Source: Methylobacillus sp.
GTDB taxonomy: Bacteria; Pseudomonadota; Gammaproteobacteria; Burkholderiales; Burkholderiaceae_C
Reading direction: 5' to 3'
Assembly (NCBI GenBank): GCA_018607835.1
Contig: JABBAS010000001.1
Span: forward strand, 2,197 to 66,196
DNA: 64,000 nucleotides
The position numbers and the translations under genes are program-made. This document shows positions 32,794 through 46,519 of the stretch, one piece after another. The notes beneath the pieces were generated by a model. That model saw only the letters and a list, made by a program, of their open reading frames with translations, did no database searches and was not told the origin of the DNA. Positions within the stretch are counted from its first letter, which is position 1. Every line of letters starts with the position of its first letter.

Positions 32794-34473
32794 TTATTTA
32801 AACTTCGGCAATCGGAACTTCATCTCCACACCCATGCTCTTGTTAATTTGCCACTGTTGCAAAATAGTCAAGGTGTTGTTCGTAATCCAGTACAGCACCA
32901 AGCCAGCCGGGAAGAAGAAGAACATGACGGAGAACGCCATCGGCATGATCCACATCAACCGCGCTTGTAGCGGGTCTGGTGGCACGGGATTCAAGGCCGT
33001 TTGTATGAAGGTGGTCGCAGTCATCACCGCAGGCAAGATGTAGTACGGGTCTTTAGTCGACAAGTCTAAAATCCAACCAATCCATGGTGCGTTGCGCATT
33101 TCAACACTGGAGAGCAACACCCAATACAGCGCAATAAACACCGGGATCTGAACCATGATGGGCAAACAGCCGCCCAAAGGGTTCACTTTTTCCTCTTTGT
33201 AAATGCGCATCATCTCTTGCTGCATTTGCTGTGGTTTGTCTTTCAAGCGTTCGCGCATATCGGCAATGCGGGGGCTTAACGCCTTCATCTTGCCCATGCT
33301 GCGGTAAGCCTTGGCGTTTAGCCAGTAAAACGCCGCTTTGATCAACACCACCAGCAACATAATGGCCCAACCCCAGTTGCCGACGGCCCCGTGTATTTTG
33401 TCCAGTAACCAATACAGCGGCTTGGCCAAGATCGTGACCCATCCGTAGTCTTTAACCAAGTCCAAGCCTGGCGCCAAAGACTCCAAGAGGGTTTCTTGCT
33501 GAGGGCCTAGGAACAGACGGGCACTAACCGACGACTTACTGCCTGAAGGAACCGCATCAAGATCAGCGACTGAGCCGGCGGAATACAGGTTGCCCTTCAG
33601 CTTGCGTGCAAAGTTGTTCCGCGCTTGGCCGTCTGCCAGCAGCCACGCCGATGCGAAGTAATGCTGCACCATGGCGACGTAGCCGGTCTTGGTGTTAATG
33701 GCAAAGTCGGCCTTGCCGTCGGCGATGTCGTCAAACGACACTTTCTCGTACTTGGCCTCTTCCGTGTAAAACGCGGGCCCAGTAAACGTCTGGTAGAACG
33801 GTGTTGATGACTCTGCCTCGTAGTTGTCCCTGACCATCTGAACGTATAGCTGTGGCTCGACGGCTGTATTGCCGGCATTTTCAACATCGTGACGAACATC
33901 AATCACGTAGGACCCACGCTTGATGGTGTACGTCTTGGTCAACGTGACACCGCCGACCGCGGGGGAGGCGTAAGTAATGGTTAACTCGTCCAGACCATCA
34001 ACCAAACGGGTGGGGCCTGGGAGCCGCGTCATCGCCGTCGTATGGTTGGGGAAGTTGCCGTTGATCAGGCCACTTTGCACGACATAGGTGCGCCCCCGGG
34101 TTTGCTGCAACAGGCTCAGAGGCTCAAAGCCCTCGGCCTTATGACCGCCAAGACCTTGCGCATATTTCAACAGCTGGGCGTCCACCACATTGCCACCGGC
34201 ACTATCAAACGTCAGCTTGAGCACATCGGTTGTCACCTCCGTTAACTCTTGCGCCGCCGGTACGGCACCTGCCACTGGCAACTGTCCAGCACCTGTTTTT
34301 TGAGCCGCCGGCAAGCCTGACGACCCCTGGTCGGACTCTGGCTGCGTCTGCACCGCTGCGGGCTTGTTGAAGAACAGCGGCGCCTGACCGTTGTGCACCT
34401 GCCAAGCATCCCACAACATCACGAGTGAGATACCAAATACAGCCCAGAGCAGAGAGCGGCGAATGTCGTTCAT
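32794..34473 (-). CDS. yidC: membrane protein insertase YidC
   Basis: N-terminal [10 protein letters not shown], large periplasmic domain, C-terminal insertase with [23 protein letters not shown]. Confidence 0.95.
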   Translation of the reverse strand: MNDIRRSLLWAVFGISLVMLWDAWQVHNGQAPLFFNKPAAVQTQPESDQGSSGLPAAQKTGAGQLPVAGAVPAAQELTEVTTDVLKLTFDSAGGNVVDAQLLKYAQGLGGHKAEGFEPLSLLQQTRGRTYVVQSGLINGNFPNHTTAMTRLPGPTRLVDGLDELTITYASPAVGGVTLTKTYTIKRGSYVIDVRHDVENAGNTAVEPQLYVQMVRDNYEAESSTPFYQTFTGPAFYTEEAKYEKVSFDDIADGKADFAINTKTGYVAMVQHYFASAWLLADGQARNNFARKLKGNLYSAGSVADLDAVPSGSKSSVSARLFLGPQQETLLESLAPGLDLVKDYGWVTILAKPLYWLLDKIHGAVGNWGWAIMLLVVLIKAAFYWLNAKAYRSMGKMKALSPRIADMRERLKDKPQQMQQEMMRIYKEEKVNPLGGCLPIMVQIPVFIALYWVLLSSVEMRNAPWIGWILDLSTKDPYYILPAVMTATTFIQTALNPVPPDPLQARLMWIMPMAFSVMFFFFPAGLVLYWITNNTLTILQQWQINKSMGVEMKFRLPKFK

Positions 34474-34793
34474 GGAGATTTCTTTTTGGTTGAGCGGGCC
34501 ATTAGCCCTGAAAACAAAGGTCGGCGACCCGTTCGAAAACGAGAGAATGTGGCAGGCACCGGGTCATAGCCACCGTCACACCACGGCTGACAACGGGCTA
34601 AGCGTCCAACCGTCAGCACGGACCCTATCACAGCGCCATGGCAAGACAGCGCCGTTAAAGAGTACGCAGAACAGGTGGGTTCAAAACGACAGCTGCTACC
34701 CAGCCACGGGCTGAGCAAGAGACGATAGCCCTTCACCAAGAGGCCGAGTAGGCGCCGTGGCAAAAGCCACACCGCAACCGCCCAAGACGTCAT
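34470..34793 (-). CDS. yidD: membrane protein insertion efficiency factor YidD
   Basis: LLVKGYRLLLSPWLGSSCRFEPTCSAYSL; between rnpA and yidC. Confidence 0.93.
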   Translation of the reverse strand: MTSWAVAVWLLPRRLLGLLVKGYRLLLSPWLGSSCRFEPTCSAYSLTALSCHGAVIGSVLTVGRLARCQPWCDGGYDPVPATFSRFRTGRRPLFSGLMARSTKKKSP

Positions 34794-35179
34794 GATGCGC
34801 GCTCTATGAGTTGGCTGTTTCGCAATTGCTGCAACTCGGCCCGCACCGCTCGCGCCAAAGGCTTAGACCAGGCGCTTACGAATTCTTCCCGTAAGAAAGA
34901 ACGGCGCAACCGGATGACGAGTGCCGCATCGCGCGGTGTCCACGTGGCGCTCACCGGAAGCACTTGATTAAAGACCGCATAAATTTGCCTGCGCATGCCG
35001 TTTCGGGTCACTGCGCGCTTGGCCCATCGCTTGGGTAACAAGACCCCAATCGCGGGCCCAGGCGATAAACCGGGCACGCGGTGTGTCTCTGCACGGTGTA
35101 AGGCAAAGTGGGCCGTTTGACACGTCGGTGGACGCGCCGTCACGGCCTGAAATTGCACGCGGCTGTTTAGCCGCCGCAT
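34790..35179 (-). CDS. rnpA: ribonuclease P protein component
   Basis: LPKRWAKRAVTRNGMRRQIYAVF matches the RnpA RNR-type motif region; synteny rpmH-rnpA-yidD-yidC. Start set to the internal Met. Confidence 0.9.
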   Translation of the reverse strand: MRRLNSRVQFQAVTARPPTCQTAHFALHRAETHRVPGLSPGPAIGVLLPKRWAKRAVTRNGMRRQIYAVFNQVLPVSATWTPRDAALVIRLRRSFLREEFVSAWSKPLARAVRAELQQLRNSQLIERAS

Positions 35180-35265
35180 AGCGACTTCTTTCACCGGTTG
35201 GGTGGCTGAAATGAGCGCCATACACGTCGGCTGCACACAGGCCGCAAAAGCGGCGCGCGTCTAAT

Positions 35266-35400
35266 TTACAGGCCGAGGCGTTTGCGGCCCTTGGCGCGGC
35301 GCGCTGCGATCACAGCACGACCACCACGGGTCTTCATACGAACTAAGAAACCGTGCGTGCGTGCGCGGCGTGTTTTAGATGGTTGGTAGGTACGCTTCAT
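35266..35400 (-). CDS. rpmH: 50S ribosomal protein L34 (absent from the ORF track because of length)
   Basis: Manual translation [44 protein letters not shown], stop TAA. Confidence 0.96.
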   Translation of the reverse strand: MKRTYQPSKTRRARTHGFLVRMKTRGGRAVIAARRAKGRKRLGL

Positions 35401-35571
35401 GATGAGCTCTCAAAAAAAAGAAAGGGGGTCGTACGCCTTGTGACGCAGGAAACCTAGCATTATCGCAAATATTTGGAAGGGTTTCACAATTTACCTTCAT
35501 TAGCGGGTTTTTTGCCAACGCACAAGGGTGTTTTTTCTTATTTTTCCGGTGTTAAAACGAAATATAGGGGT

Positions 35572-35629
35572 TGTGGATAACTTTGTTTTATCGCTATACT
35601 CATCACTCATTTTTCGATAGCTATCCACA
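35572..35629. promoter_or_regulatory. DnaA boxes upstream of dnaA
   Basis: TGTGGATAA at 35572-35580 (perfect, reverse) and CTATCCACA at 35621-35629 (1 mismatch). Confidence 0.75.
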
Positions 35630-35682
35630 GGTAGATGTGTTGTCGTGCATGCCGAAACCACCCGAAAAAAAGAACGCCCTCT

Positions 35683-37107
35683 ATGACCGCTCCGCCTTCA
35701 CTCGCCGCACAAGCTGAAGGCCTCTCCGCGGACTTGTGGTCGCGTTGTGTTGACTTTTTAGCGCAAGAAATTCCCGAGCAACAGTTCAATACATGGATTC
35801 GCCCCTTGGCCGCAGCCGTGTCAAACGACCCTCTGCGGGTCACCATTCAGGTGGCTAATCGATTCAAAATGGACTGGGTCCGAAGCCAATATGCCCAACG
35901 AATCAGCCAAGTTTTGCAGACGCTTGCCGGTGAGGAAGTTGCCGTAGAGCTAGTGCTCACTCCGCGTGAAGTTGCCGCAAGACAAGCACCCATGCCAACA
36001 CGACCCGCCAGGGACAGCGTTTTCGATGAGGCGGTTGTCGCGCCCGCTTTCGCCTACACCGACAGCGCCGCTGGAGAAGGTGGGCACAAGAGCAGACTGA
36101 ACACCGCGCTCACCTTCGACAGCCTTGTGGAAGGCAGCGCTAACCGCATGGCCCGCGCGGCGGCAATGCACGTCGCGAGTCAGTTGGGACAACTTTACAA
36201 CCCCTTGTTTATCTACGGCGGCGTCGGTCTAGGCAAGACCCACCTCATGCACGCCATCGGCAATTACTTGGTCAAAGAGCGGGCGGATGCCAAAGTTCTC
36301 TACATCCATGCCGAGCAGTTCGTATCGGATGTGGTTAAAGCCTATCAACGCAAGGCTTTTGACGAGTTCAAGGCGCGCTATCACTCCTTGGACTTATTGC
36401 TCATTGATGACGTCCAGTTTTTCGCCAATAAAGAGCGTACGCAGGAAGAGTTCTTCAACGCTTTTGAGGCTTTACTGGCGAAACGCTCTCACATCGTGAT
36501 GACCAGTGACACCTACCCAAAAGGGTTGGCAGACATCCACGAGCGTTTGGTATCGCGCTTTGACTCCGGTCTCACGGTGGCCATAGAGCCGCCTGAGTTG
36601 GAGATGCGGGTGGCCATCCTGATCACCAAGGCAGCCGTCGAGGGTGCGATCATGCCTGAGGACGTGGCCTTTTTTGTTGCGAAAAATGTGCGCTCCAACG
36701 TCCGAGAACTCGAAGGTGCGCTGCGAAAGATCCTCGCCTATTCACGCTTTAACCAAAAAGACATCTCCATTGCGCTGGCAAAAGAGGCGCTACGCGACCT
36801 GCTGTCTATCCAAAACAGGCAGATCTCCGTTGAAAACATACAAAAAACGGTTGCGGACTTCTACAAAATCAAGGTCGCAGACATGTACTCCAAGAAGCGT
36901 CCTGCGAGCATCGCGCGGCCAAGACAAATCGCCATGTACCTGGCGAAAGAGTTGACCCAAAAAAGCCTGCCTGAGATCGGCGAGTTGTTCGGCGGGCGAG
37001 ACCACACCACAGTCTTACACGCCGTGCGCAAAATTGGTGCCGAGCGCGGCCAACTAAGCGAACTAAACCAGGCCCTTCACGTGCTAGAGCAGACCCTTAA
37101 AGGTTGA
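35683..37107 (+). CDS. dnaA: chromosomal replication initiator protein DnaA
   Basis: [19 protein letters not shown] Walker [10 protein letters not shown]-terminal [15 protein letters not shown]. Confidence 0.97.
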   Translation: MTAPPSLAAQAEGLSADLWSRCVDFLAQEIPEQQFNTWIRPLAAAVSNDPLRVTIQVANRFKMDWVRSQYAQRISQVLQTLAGEEVAVELVLTPREVAARQAPMPTRPARDSVFDEAVVAPAFAYTDSAAGEGGHKSRLNTALTFDSLVEGSANRMARAAAMHVASQLGQLYNPLFIYGGVGLGKTHLMHAIGNYLVKERADAKVLYIHAEQFVSDVVKAYQRKAFDEFKARYHSLDLLLIDDVQFFANKERTQEEFFNAFEALLAKRSHIVMTSDTYPKGLADIHERLVSRFDSGLTVAIEPPELEMRVAILITKAAVEGAIMPEDVAFFVAKNVRSNVRELEGALRKILAYSRFNQKDISIALAKEALRDLLSIQNRQISVENIQKTVADFYKIKVADMYSKKRPASIARPRQIAMYLAKELTQKSLPEIGELFGGRDHTTVLHAVRKIGAERGQLSELNQALHVLEQTLKG

Positions 37108-37239
37108 TACTTTTTTAGAAAAAAAGCCCGACAAATCAAGGGTTCTAGGCATTTTTGAGCGAAAATATAAGGATAGCTGTTCTGGCCGTTTTGCCGCGTT
37201 AGCAAGCCACACGGTATCCGCTTACTTTAAGGATTTCTA

Positions 37240-38349
37240 ATGATCGTTTTCAAGTCCACTCAAGACCATGTCTTGTCTGCACTCCAGTCGGTGTCTGGCA
37301 TTGTTGAGCGCCGCCAAACCTTGCCTATTTTGGCGAACGTGATGCTGCGCAAAACGGCCGGCGTTGTGCAACTGACCACCAGCGATCTAGAGATTCAAAT
37401 TCGCACACAAGCCGAACTTGGCGGTGATGAAGGGGACTTCGCAACCACCATCGCAGCACGCAAGCTCATTGACATATTGCGCACCATGCCCAGTGACCAG
37501 AACGTTAGCCTGGAGTCCAATGGGGGCAAGCTGATACTGAAGGGTGGGAAAAGCCGCTTTACCTTGCAAAGCCTGCCAGCGGCGGACTTTCCCTTGGTGC
37601 AAGAGGCGCCGAACTTCGGCCCGGTTTTCAGCGTGCCACAGCAAGCGCTCAAAGCCCTGATGAACCGTGTCGCCTTCTCAATGGCCATTCACGACATTCG
37701 CTATTACCTGAATGGCATTCTGTTCGTGGCGGAAGGCAACAACCTGAGTTTGGTCGCAACCGATGGCCACCGCTTGGCGTTTGCAAATGCGACGCTAGAC
37801 GTTGCCATGCCAAGTAAGCAAGAGGTTATTTTGCCGCGCAAGACCGTGCTGGAGTTACAGCGCTTGCTGAGCGACAAAGAGGGCGCCATTGAGATGCAGT
37901 TTGCAGGCAATCAAGCAAAGTTCAGTTTCGACGGGATGGAATTTGTAACGAAACTGGTTGAGGGCAAGTTCCCCGACTACAACCGTGTGATTCCACGCAA
38001 CCACACCAACGAGTTGATACTGGGGCGGCAAACATTGCTGTCGTCGCTGCAACGTACTGCGATCATGACCTCGGACAAGTTCAAAGGTGTACGACTCAAT
38101 ATCGAGCCGGGCAGCTTGCGTATTGCGGCCAGCAACGCCGAGCAGGAAGAGGCCACCGACGAAATCGAAATTGAATACAGCGGTGACGCCATTGATATTG
38201 GGTTCAACGTCACCTACCTAATGGACGTGTTAGCCAATATGAGCCAAGACATGGTCCGCATTAGTTTGTCTGATGGCAATAGTTCCGCGTTGATTACGCT
38301 GCCAGATAGCGAAGATTTCAAGTACGTCGTCATGCCCATGCGCATTTAA
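37240..38349 (+). CDS. dnaN: DNA polymerase III beta clamp
   Basis: 369 aa beta-clamp sequence, C-terminal YVVMPMRI; follows dnaA. Confidence 0.96.
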   Translation: MIVFKSTQDHVLSALQSVSGIVERRQTLPILANVMLRKTAGVVQLTTSDLEIQIRTQAELGGDEGDFATTIAARKLIDILRTMPSDQNVSLESNGGKLILKGGKSRFTLQSLPAADFPLVQEAPNFGPVFSVPQQALKALMNRVAFSMAIHDIRYYLNGILFVAEGNNLSLVATDGHRLAFANATLDVAMPSKQEVILPRKTVLELQRLLSDKEGAIEMQFAGNQAKFSFDGMEFVTKLVEGKFPDYNRVIPRNHTNELILGRQTLLSSLQRTAIMTSDKFKGVRLNIEPGSLRIAASNAEQEEATDEIEIEYSGDAIDIGFNVTYLMDVLANMSQDMVRISLSDGNSSALITLPDSEDFKYVVMPMRI

Positions 38350-41007
<2,658 letters not shown>

Positions 41008-41051
41008 CCCCATTTGCAGTCGACAAGCCCTAGACCCCAACTAGGCGCAAC

Positions 41052-41090
41052 AAAAAAGCCCTGCTAGCAACCAGCAGGGCTTTTTCTTTT
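41052..41090. terminator. bidirectional rho-independent terminator
   Basis: AAAAAGCCCTGCT..AGCAGGGCTTTTT. Confidence 0.88.
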
Positions 41091-41140
41091 TGAGGGGCAA
41101 CGCCTTTGGAGGCACCCCTTATTGGATGCCCATTTACCGC

Positions 41141-42463
41141 TTAGTCATCAATTTGCGGCAGCAACAGGTGCATCAGAATGGCGATGAGGGCAACGGGCAA
41201 CAAACCAGTCACCAGCAAGTTTTTCAGGTCAATTGGCAAGTGCTGCAAGGCCTCTGGCACCGCCTTTAGGCCCAGACCCAGAGAGAGGGAGACCGCAAAT
41301 ATCAACATGTTGCGCTGATTCCACTTCACCTCACCCAACATACTCAAACCTGCGGAGGCCACCATACCGAACATCACGATCACACCCCCACCCAACACGG
41401 CAATCGGCATAGAAGCGACCAAGGCGCCTACTTTGGGAATCAGGCCGCAAATGATCAGGAAGACAGCCGCCAAGGTCACGATAAAACGGCTCATCACGCC
41501 AGTAATCGCAATCAGTCCCACATTCTGGCTAAATGACGTATTTGGCAAACCACCAAAGACGCCGGCCACGGCGGTACCTAGACCATCGGCGTAGGTCGCT
41601 CCCGCCAGCTCCTTCTCGGTTGCTTCACGACCCGCACCACCCTTGGTGATACCCGAGACATCGCCAACGGTTTCGATTGCCGAAACCACGGCCATGGCAC
41701 ACATACCGACGACGGCGGCAATATTGAATTCAAACCCATACTTGAACGGCGTGGGAATCTCAAACCAGCCCGCCCGTGCCACACCACCGAAGTTCACCAT
41801 GCCAAGGCCGATAGCGACGAAGTAGCCCGCCAAGATACCCACCAACACAGCAGCCGAAGACAGAAAGCCCTTTGCAAAAAACTTAACCAACAGGGTAACA
41901 ATAATCACCACCAAGGCGAGCGTCCAATGGCTAGCACCGCCAAATTCAGGCTTGCCTTTCAACGGCACACCGCCGGCGGCATAGTCAATGCCCACAGGAA
42001 TCAGAGACAAGCCAATCGTCAAAACAACCAACCCGGTCACTAGCGGTGGAAACCAGTGACGGATCCTGCCAATCACGCGACCCAACATAAAGTGAAAAAT
42101 ACCACCCGCCACAATGCCGCCAAACAGCGCGCCCATACCCGCTGTCTTGACGATGGGAATCATGATCGGGATAAAAGCAAAACTGGTACCCTGCATGATG
42201 GGTAACCGGCCACCGACAGGACCAAACCCTATCGTCTGGATAAGCGTCGCCACCCCAGCGAACAACATCGACATTTGAATCAAGAAAACCAAGTCGGGCG
42301 ACCCGAAGCTGTACCCCGCCGCCAAGCCAACGATGATGGCCGGCGTAAAGTTGGACACAAACATCGCCAGCACGTGTTGAATGCCTAGCGGAATGGCCTG
42401 GCTGAGGGGCGGGACAAAATCGGGATCACGCAGTTTTTGCGCCAGCGTTGTATCAGTCGTCAT
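41141..42463 (-). CDS. NCS2-family nucleobase:cation symporter (xanthine/urate/uracil permease type)
   Basis: Polytopic protein with QHVLAMFVSNFTPAIIVG and NTSFSQNVGLIAITGV motifs. Confidence 0.88.
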   Translation of the reverse strand: MTTDTTLAQKLRDPDFVPPLSQAIPLGIQHVLAMFVSNFTPAIIVGLAAGYSFGSPDLVFLIQMSMLFAGVATLIQTIGFGPVGGRLPIMQGTSFAFIPIMIPIVKTAGMGALFGGIVAGGIFHFMLGRVIGRIRHWFPPLVTGLVVLTIGLSLIPVGIDYAAGGVPLKGKPEFGGASHWTLALVVIIVTLLVKFFAKGFLSSAAVLVGILAGYFVAIGLGMVNFGGVARAGWFEIPTPFKYGFEFNIAAVVGMCAMAVVSAIETVGDVSGITKGGAGREATEKELAGATYADGLGTAVAGVFGGLPNTSFSQNVGLIAITGVMSRFIVTLAAVFLIICGLIPKVGALVASMPIAVLGGGVIVMFGMVASAGLSMLGEVKWNQRNMLIFAVSLSLGLGLKAVPEALQHLPIDLKNLLVTGLLPVALIAILMHLLLPQIDD

Positions 42464-42530
42464 GACATAGCTCCTTGGTCATAGAAGGGGGCCGTGCACG
42501 CGCCAAGGCGTTGTACACACTCGTTCGTAA

Positions 42531-42565
42531 TGTATACACTTTTAACCCTATGCCCTATAGGGTAT
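42531..42565. promoter_or_regulatory. palindromes upstream of NCS2 permease (candidate operators)
   Basis: TGTATACA at 42531-42538, then TGCCCTATAGGGTA containing CCCTATAGGG. Confidence 0.4.
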
Positions 42566-42605
42566 GCCCCCATATCGACAGCGTTAACCAATGGCTGTCC
42601 CAGCG

Positions 42606-43469
42606 CTAGTAAACGCTCGCTTCGCCCTCTGGTCTTGTCTTAAACCGCTTATGAGTCCAGTGATATTGTGCCGGCGCAGACCGAACAAGGGCCTCTAAAA
42701 CGCGGTTCATCCGGCGCGCATCGGCCACCGCATCCTCGGAAGGAAAGCCGTCCCAAGAAGGCTCAATCGACACCTCGTAACCATATGGCGTCAGACGCGT
42801 CACCACCGTAGCGACGGCACATCTCCCAATCGTAGCAAACCGCGACAGGGAGGTAACCGTTGCAGCGGGTACACCAAAGAAAGGCACAAACACCGCATCT
42901 CTTGCACCTAAGTCCATATCGGGTAGTACGTACAGGGCGGCACCGGCGCGCATGGTCCTCGCTGTCGGACGACCGGCGTCCTGCTTGTTGAGCAGCGTCG
43001 GCGCACCGAATCGTGAACGACCATTCGCAACCCACGCATCCAATGACGACCGTTTCTGACGCGCATAGATGGTCGCAAATAACCTAGGCACAGAAAGCGT
43101 TAATGCGGTCCAACCAGCGTCTAATCCAACAAAGTGGGGGGCAAAAAGCACCTTCGCGCCATCAGACCGCAACCAACTCAAATCGCCTGTTATCTGCAAG
43201 CGCCGCCGAACCAGGTCCTCGGGTCCATGCCACAACCAGGCTCTATCCAATAACGACTGGGCAAACGTCACGAACACCGCCCGCACCAAAGCACGACGTT
43301 CCGCCGTCGACTGCTCCGGAAAGCACAGCCGTAAATTAGTTTGTACGATGTGCCGCCGCCGGTGGGCAAATACCCAAAGCAAGCACCCAAAGCACCGACC
43401 CACAAACCGTAGCAACGGCAGCGGCCAACCCGCCATCACACGTACCCAAAAGGGTGTCGCGCTTGTCAC
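42606..43469 (-). CDS. LpxL/HtrB-family lysophospholipid/lipid A acyltransferase
   Basis: APHFVGLDAG H-x4-D motif, Arg-rich HRRRHIVQTNLRLCFP, C-terminal YHWTHKRFKTRP. Confidence 0.82.
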   Translation of the reverse strand: MTSATPFWVRVMAGWPLPLLRFVGRCFGCLLWVFAHRRRHIVQTNLRLCFPEQSTAERRALVRAVFVTFAQSLLDRAWLWHGPEDLVRRRLQITGDLSWLRSDGAKVLFAPHFVGLDAGWTALTLSVPRLFATIYARQKRSSLDAWVANGRSRFGAPTLLNKQDAGRPTARTMRAGAALYVLPDMDLGARDAVFVPFFGVPAATVTSLSRFATIGRCAVATVVTRLTPYGYEVSIEPSWDGFPSEDAVADARRMNRVLEALVRSAPAQYHWTHKRFKTRPEGEASVY

Positions 43470-44338
43470 GCCACGTCCTGACGCGCCGCCATCTGCAGCT
43501 CACGCTCGCGACGACGCTGCGCACGCGCAATCGACACACTGTAGGTGACGATCACCACGGTGACCGTGGCGATTAGCAGCGTTGCCGCCGCGTAAACCGT
43601 TGGGTTAATACCGCGCCGCGCATAGGTGAAAATTGCCTGCGGCAAGGTTGTAACCCCTGGCCCTGACAAGAACTCTGAGATCACCACATCATCAAACGAC
43701 AAGGTAAAGGTCAACAACCACGCGGCTACCAACGCCGGCGCGATGTTTGGTAGCGTTACCAAGAAAAACACCTGCGCAGGACGACAACCCAAATCCATAG
43801 CGGCCTCTTCTATAGCGCGATCCATTTCTCGCAGACGCGACTGAATCACAACCATCGCGTACGCCATACCCATTAAGGTATGGCCAAACACAATGGTGAC
43901 AAACCCACGCTCTGGCCAACCAACGCCAAACCAGGCCTCGGTCGTTCTCTGAACAGAAACCATCAGCAACAACAACGACAACCCAATGATCACCTCGGGC
44001 ATGACCAAGGGTGCGTTGATCATGCCGGAGAACAAGGTTCTGCCGCGAAACCGGTGGTAGCGCACCAAAACAAAGGCGGCGAACGTACCCAAAATACACG
44101 AGAGCGTCGCGGCCGTCAGTGCAACCTGCAAGGATAACCAAAAGCCCTCAATCAGCCGGCTATCGCGCATTAAGGCCTCGTACCATCGCAGAGAAAAGCC
44201 GGTGAAGCGTGCGTCTTGCCGTGTGCTGTTAAATGAGAAAAAAATCAGGAAGCCCAACGGTAAATATAAAAAACCGTAGATGGCGGTCAACCACACCACC
44301 CCCGTTTTCCCCGCCAAGATACGACCCAATGTGGTCAT
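43466..44338 (-). CDS. potI: putrescine/polyamine ABC transporter permease PotI-like
   Basis: Permease with EEAAMDLGCRPAQVFFLVTLPNIAPAL EAA loop; operon with potGH. Confidence 0.85.
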   Translation of the reverse strand: MTTLGRILAGKTGVVWLTAIYGFLYLPLGFLIFFSFNSTRQDARFTGFSLRWYEALMRDSRLIEGFWLSLQVALTAATLSCILGTFAAFVLVRYHRFRGRTLFSGMINAPLVMPEVIIGLSLLLLMVSVQRTTEAWFGVGWPERGFVTIVFGHTLMGMAYAMVVIQSRLREMDRAIEEAAMDLGCRPAQVFFLVTLPNIAPALVAAWLLTFTLSFDDVVISEFLSGPGVTTLPQAIFTYARRGINPTVYAAATLLIATVTVVIVTYSVSIARAQRRRERELQMAARQDVA

Positions 44339-45282
44339 GCCCGCCCCGCCTGCGCCAACTGTCGCCCATGGCGGTAGTAATAAATCGCCAGCGGGATCAA
44401 GACGAGCAAAATAACCGTCACCGCCAGCGCCGACGCCCGCGGCCAATTGTTACTTGTAAACATCTCATCCCAGACAACCCGCCCAATCATGAGGTTTTCT
44501 GCGCCGCCCAACAATGACGGAATAACAAACTCACCCAGCGCAGGAATAAACACCAGCATCGATCCGGCAATGATTCCGCTTTTTGACAAGGGCACCGTCA
44601 CCAGCCAAAAGGCTTTCAGCGGGGTTGCACCCAAGTCATGCGCCGCTTCTAATAAGCGACCGTCCATCTTCACCAGGGTTGCGTATAAGGGCAACACCAT
44701 AAATGGCAAATACACATAGGTCATGCCCACCAGCATAGATATGTCTGTATAGAGCATCTGAACCGGTGTATCCGTGAGACCAATGAACATAAAAAAGCGA
44801 TTGATGACACCCGTATCTGCTAGCAGCCCCTTCCACGCGTAAACCCGCAATAAAAAAGACGTCCAGAAAGGCAGCATCACCATCATTAAAAGCGCGGGGC
44901 GGTAACGTGGGTTAGCGCGGGCTATAAAGTAGGCGAACGGATAACCCAAAAACAAACAAAACAAGGTCGTTAGGGCGGCGTAACGAATAGAGGTCGCATA
45001 CGCCTCCAAATAAATCGTCGCATGGCTCGGGTGCTCTAGGTTTAGGAAAATTGAGACGTAATTCGACAGCTCCGCCTTAAATGTCCACCCCCCATCCGTC
45101 ACCTCGAGCAGTGGCATAAATGGATCCACGCCGCCATCCATATCAGTCACACTGATCCGCAACAAAATCAGGAACGGGAGCGCAAAGAACACCAGCAGCC
45201 AGGCGTATGGCACACCAATAACGGTGCGTTTACCCGCTTTGTCTAGCCATCGCCATCCTAGATGCATGTCCGTCGGCCTCAA
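44335..45282 (-). CDS. potH: putrescine/polyamine ABC transporter permease PotH-like
   Basis: LEAAHDLGATPLKAFWLVTVPLSKSGII EAA loop; PotH-like topology. Confidence 0.85.
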   Translation of the reverse strand: MRPTDMHLGWRWLDKAGKRTVIGVPYAWLLVFFALPFLILLRISVTDMDGGVDPFMPLLEVTDGGWTFKAELSNYVSIFLNLEHPSHATIYLEAYATSIRYAALTTLFCLFLGYPFAYFIARANPRYRPALLMMVMLPFWTSFLLRVYAWKGLLADTGVINRFFMFIGLTDTPVQMLYTDISMLVGMTYVYLPFMVLPLYATLVKMDGRLLEAAHDLGATPLKAFWLVTVPLSKSGIIAGSMLVFIPALGEFVIPSLLGGAENLMIGRVVWDEMFTSNNWPRASALAVTVILLVLIPLAIYYYRHGRQLAQAGRA

Positions 45283-46413
45283 CTAGCGGTCCAAAACCAC
45301 AGCCGCCTCGGCTGGCCACCAGAAAAACACGCCGTCCTCCCATGTGATGTCGCTGGTCTCAAAACGAAGGTGATTCGCCTCGGTTACCTTCACCTGCTTA
45401 CCCGAGGGAAGCACGACGACAAAGGTGCTGTAACTGCCGAAGTAAGCAATCTCCAGAACCTTACCTGTAAAAATATTCTGTCCAATGCCATCGGGGCGCT
45501 GTTTACTGATATTTATTTTTTCAGGCCGTACCGCCACGCTCACTTCCTGCCCAAGGTAGCCCGTCGGCGCATGGTTAATATGAATAACCCCTTCGGTGGT
45601 CTCGATCTCGCTAGAGCCCAAGGCCTCGCGCGACAAACGACCATCAAACAAATTAGCCTGACCAATAAAGTCCGCCACAAAACGACAGTTGGGATACTCA
45701 TAGACCTCTTGAGGTGCACCCGTCTGAAGCACGTTGCCGTCGCTCATCACGGCGATGCGCGAGGCCATCGCCATGGCCTCCTCTTGGTCATGCGTGACCA
45801 TGACGCATGTCACTTCTACCGATTCAATGATGTTGACGAGCTCAAACTGTGTCTCTTCTCGTAGCTTCTTATCTAACGCACCTAGCGGCTCATCCAACAA
45901 CAAGAGCTTGGGCTTCTTCGCCAAACTGCGCGCCAGTGCAACACGTTGCTGCTGACCCCCAGAAAGTTGGTGGGGCTTACGCGTCGCATACGCACCGAGC
46001 TGCACCAGATCTAGCATATCCGCCACGCGGGCAGAAATAATGTCTTTAGGTAGGCCCTCCCGACGCAGACCAAACGCGACGTTCTCCCAAACACTCAAGT
46101 GCGGGAACAGCGCATAGGATTGAAACATCATGTTCACTGGCCGCTCATGCGGCGGAATGTTCACCATATCCACACCGCCTAGCAACACGCGCCCAGCCGT
46201 CGGTGTTTCAAAGCCAGCCAACATACGTAACAGCGTGGACTTGCCGCAACCTGAGCTACCTAAGAGGGCAAATATCTCACCGCGTTCAATCGACAAGTTG
46301 ACATGGTCGACCGCAACGACATCATCAAACCGCTTTAACAAATCAATGGTTTGCAAAAACGTTTTGTTGTCTCGCAACGGCTGCACGCGGTCATCAGCTG
46401 TCAGCTCAGTCAT
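45283..46413 (-). CDS. potG: polyamine ABC transporter ATP-binding protein PotG-like
   Basis: LLGSSGCGKSTLLRML, LSGGQQQRVALARSL, LLLDEPLGALDKKLR, TOBE domain. Confidence 0.92.
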   Translation of the reverse strand: MTELTADDRVQPLRDNKTFLQTIDLLKRFDDVVAVDHVNLSIERGEIFALLGSSGCGKSTLLRMLAGFETPTAGRVLLGGVDMVNIPPHERPVNMMFQSYALFPHLSVWENVAFGLRREGLPKDIISARVADMLDLVQLGAYATRKPHQLSGGQQQRVALARSLAKKPKLLLLDEPLGALDKKLREETQFELVNIIESVEVTCVMVTHDQEEAMAMASRIAVMSDGNVLQTGAPQEVYEYPNCRFVADFIGQANLFDGRLSREALGSSEIETTEGVIHINHAPTGYLGQEVSVAVRPEKINISKQRPDGIGQNIFTGKVLEIAYFGSYSTFVVVLPSGKQVKVTEANHLRFETSDITWEDGVFFWWPAEAAVVLDR

Positions 46414-46462
46414 CTCTGTATACCCACGTTATCGTTGATAGTGGTGTGATCAGACAAAAAGC

Positions 46463-46500
46463 AAAAGCCGCACCCCTCAGTTACCCGGGGGTGCGGCTTT
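46463..46500 (-). terminator. hairpin with T-tract between potF and potG (intra-operon attenuator candidate)
   Basis: AAAAGCCGCACCCC..GGGGTGCGGCTTT. Confidence 0.75.
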
Positions 46501-46519
46501 GATTTTTTACTATGCGTAA

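Noticed and set aside
35572-35629. rpmH-dnaA gap as the main origin
   Set aside because: It has DnaA boxes but no trio tract, and the composition switch appears nearer 52 kb. Treated as dnaA autoregulation; not excluded without full skew or coverage data.
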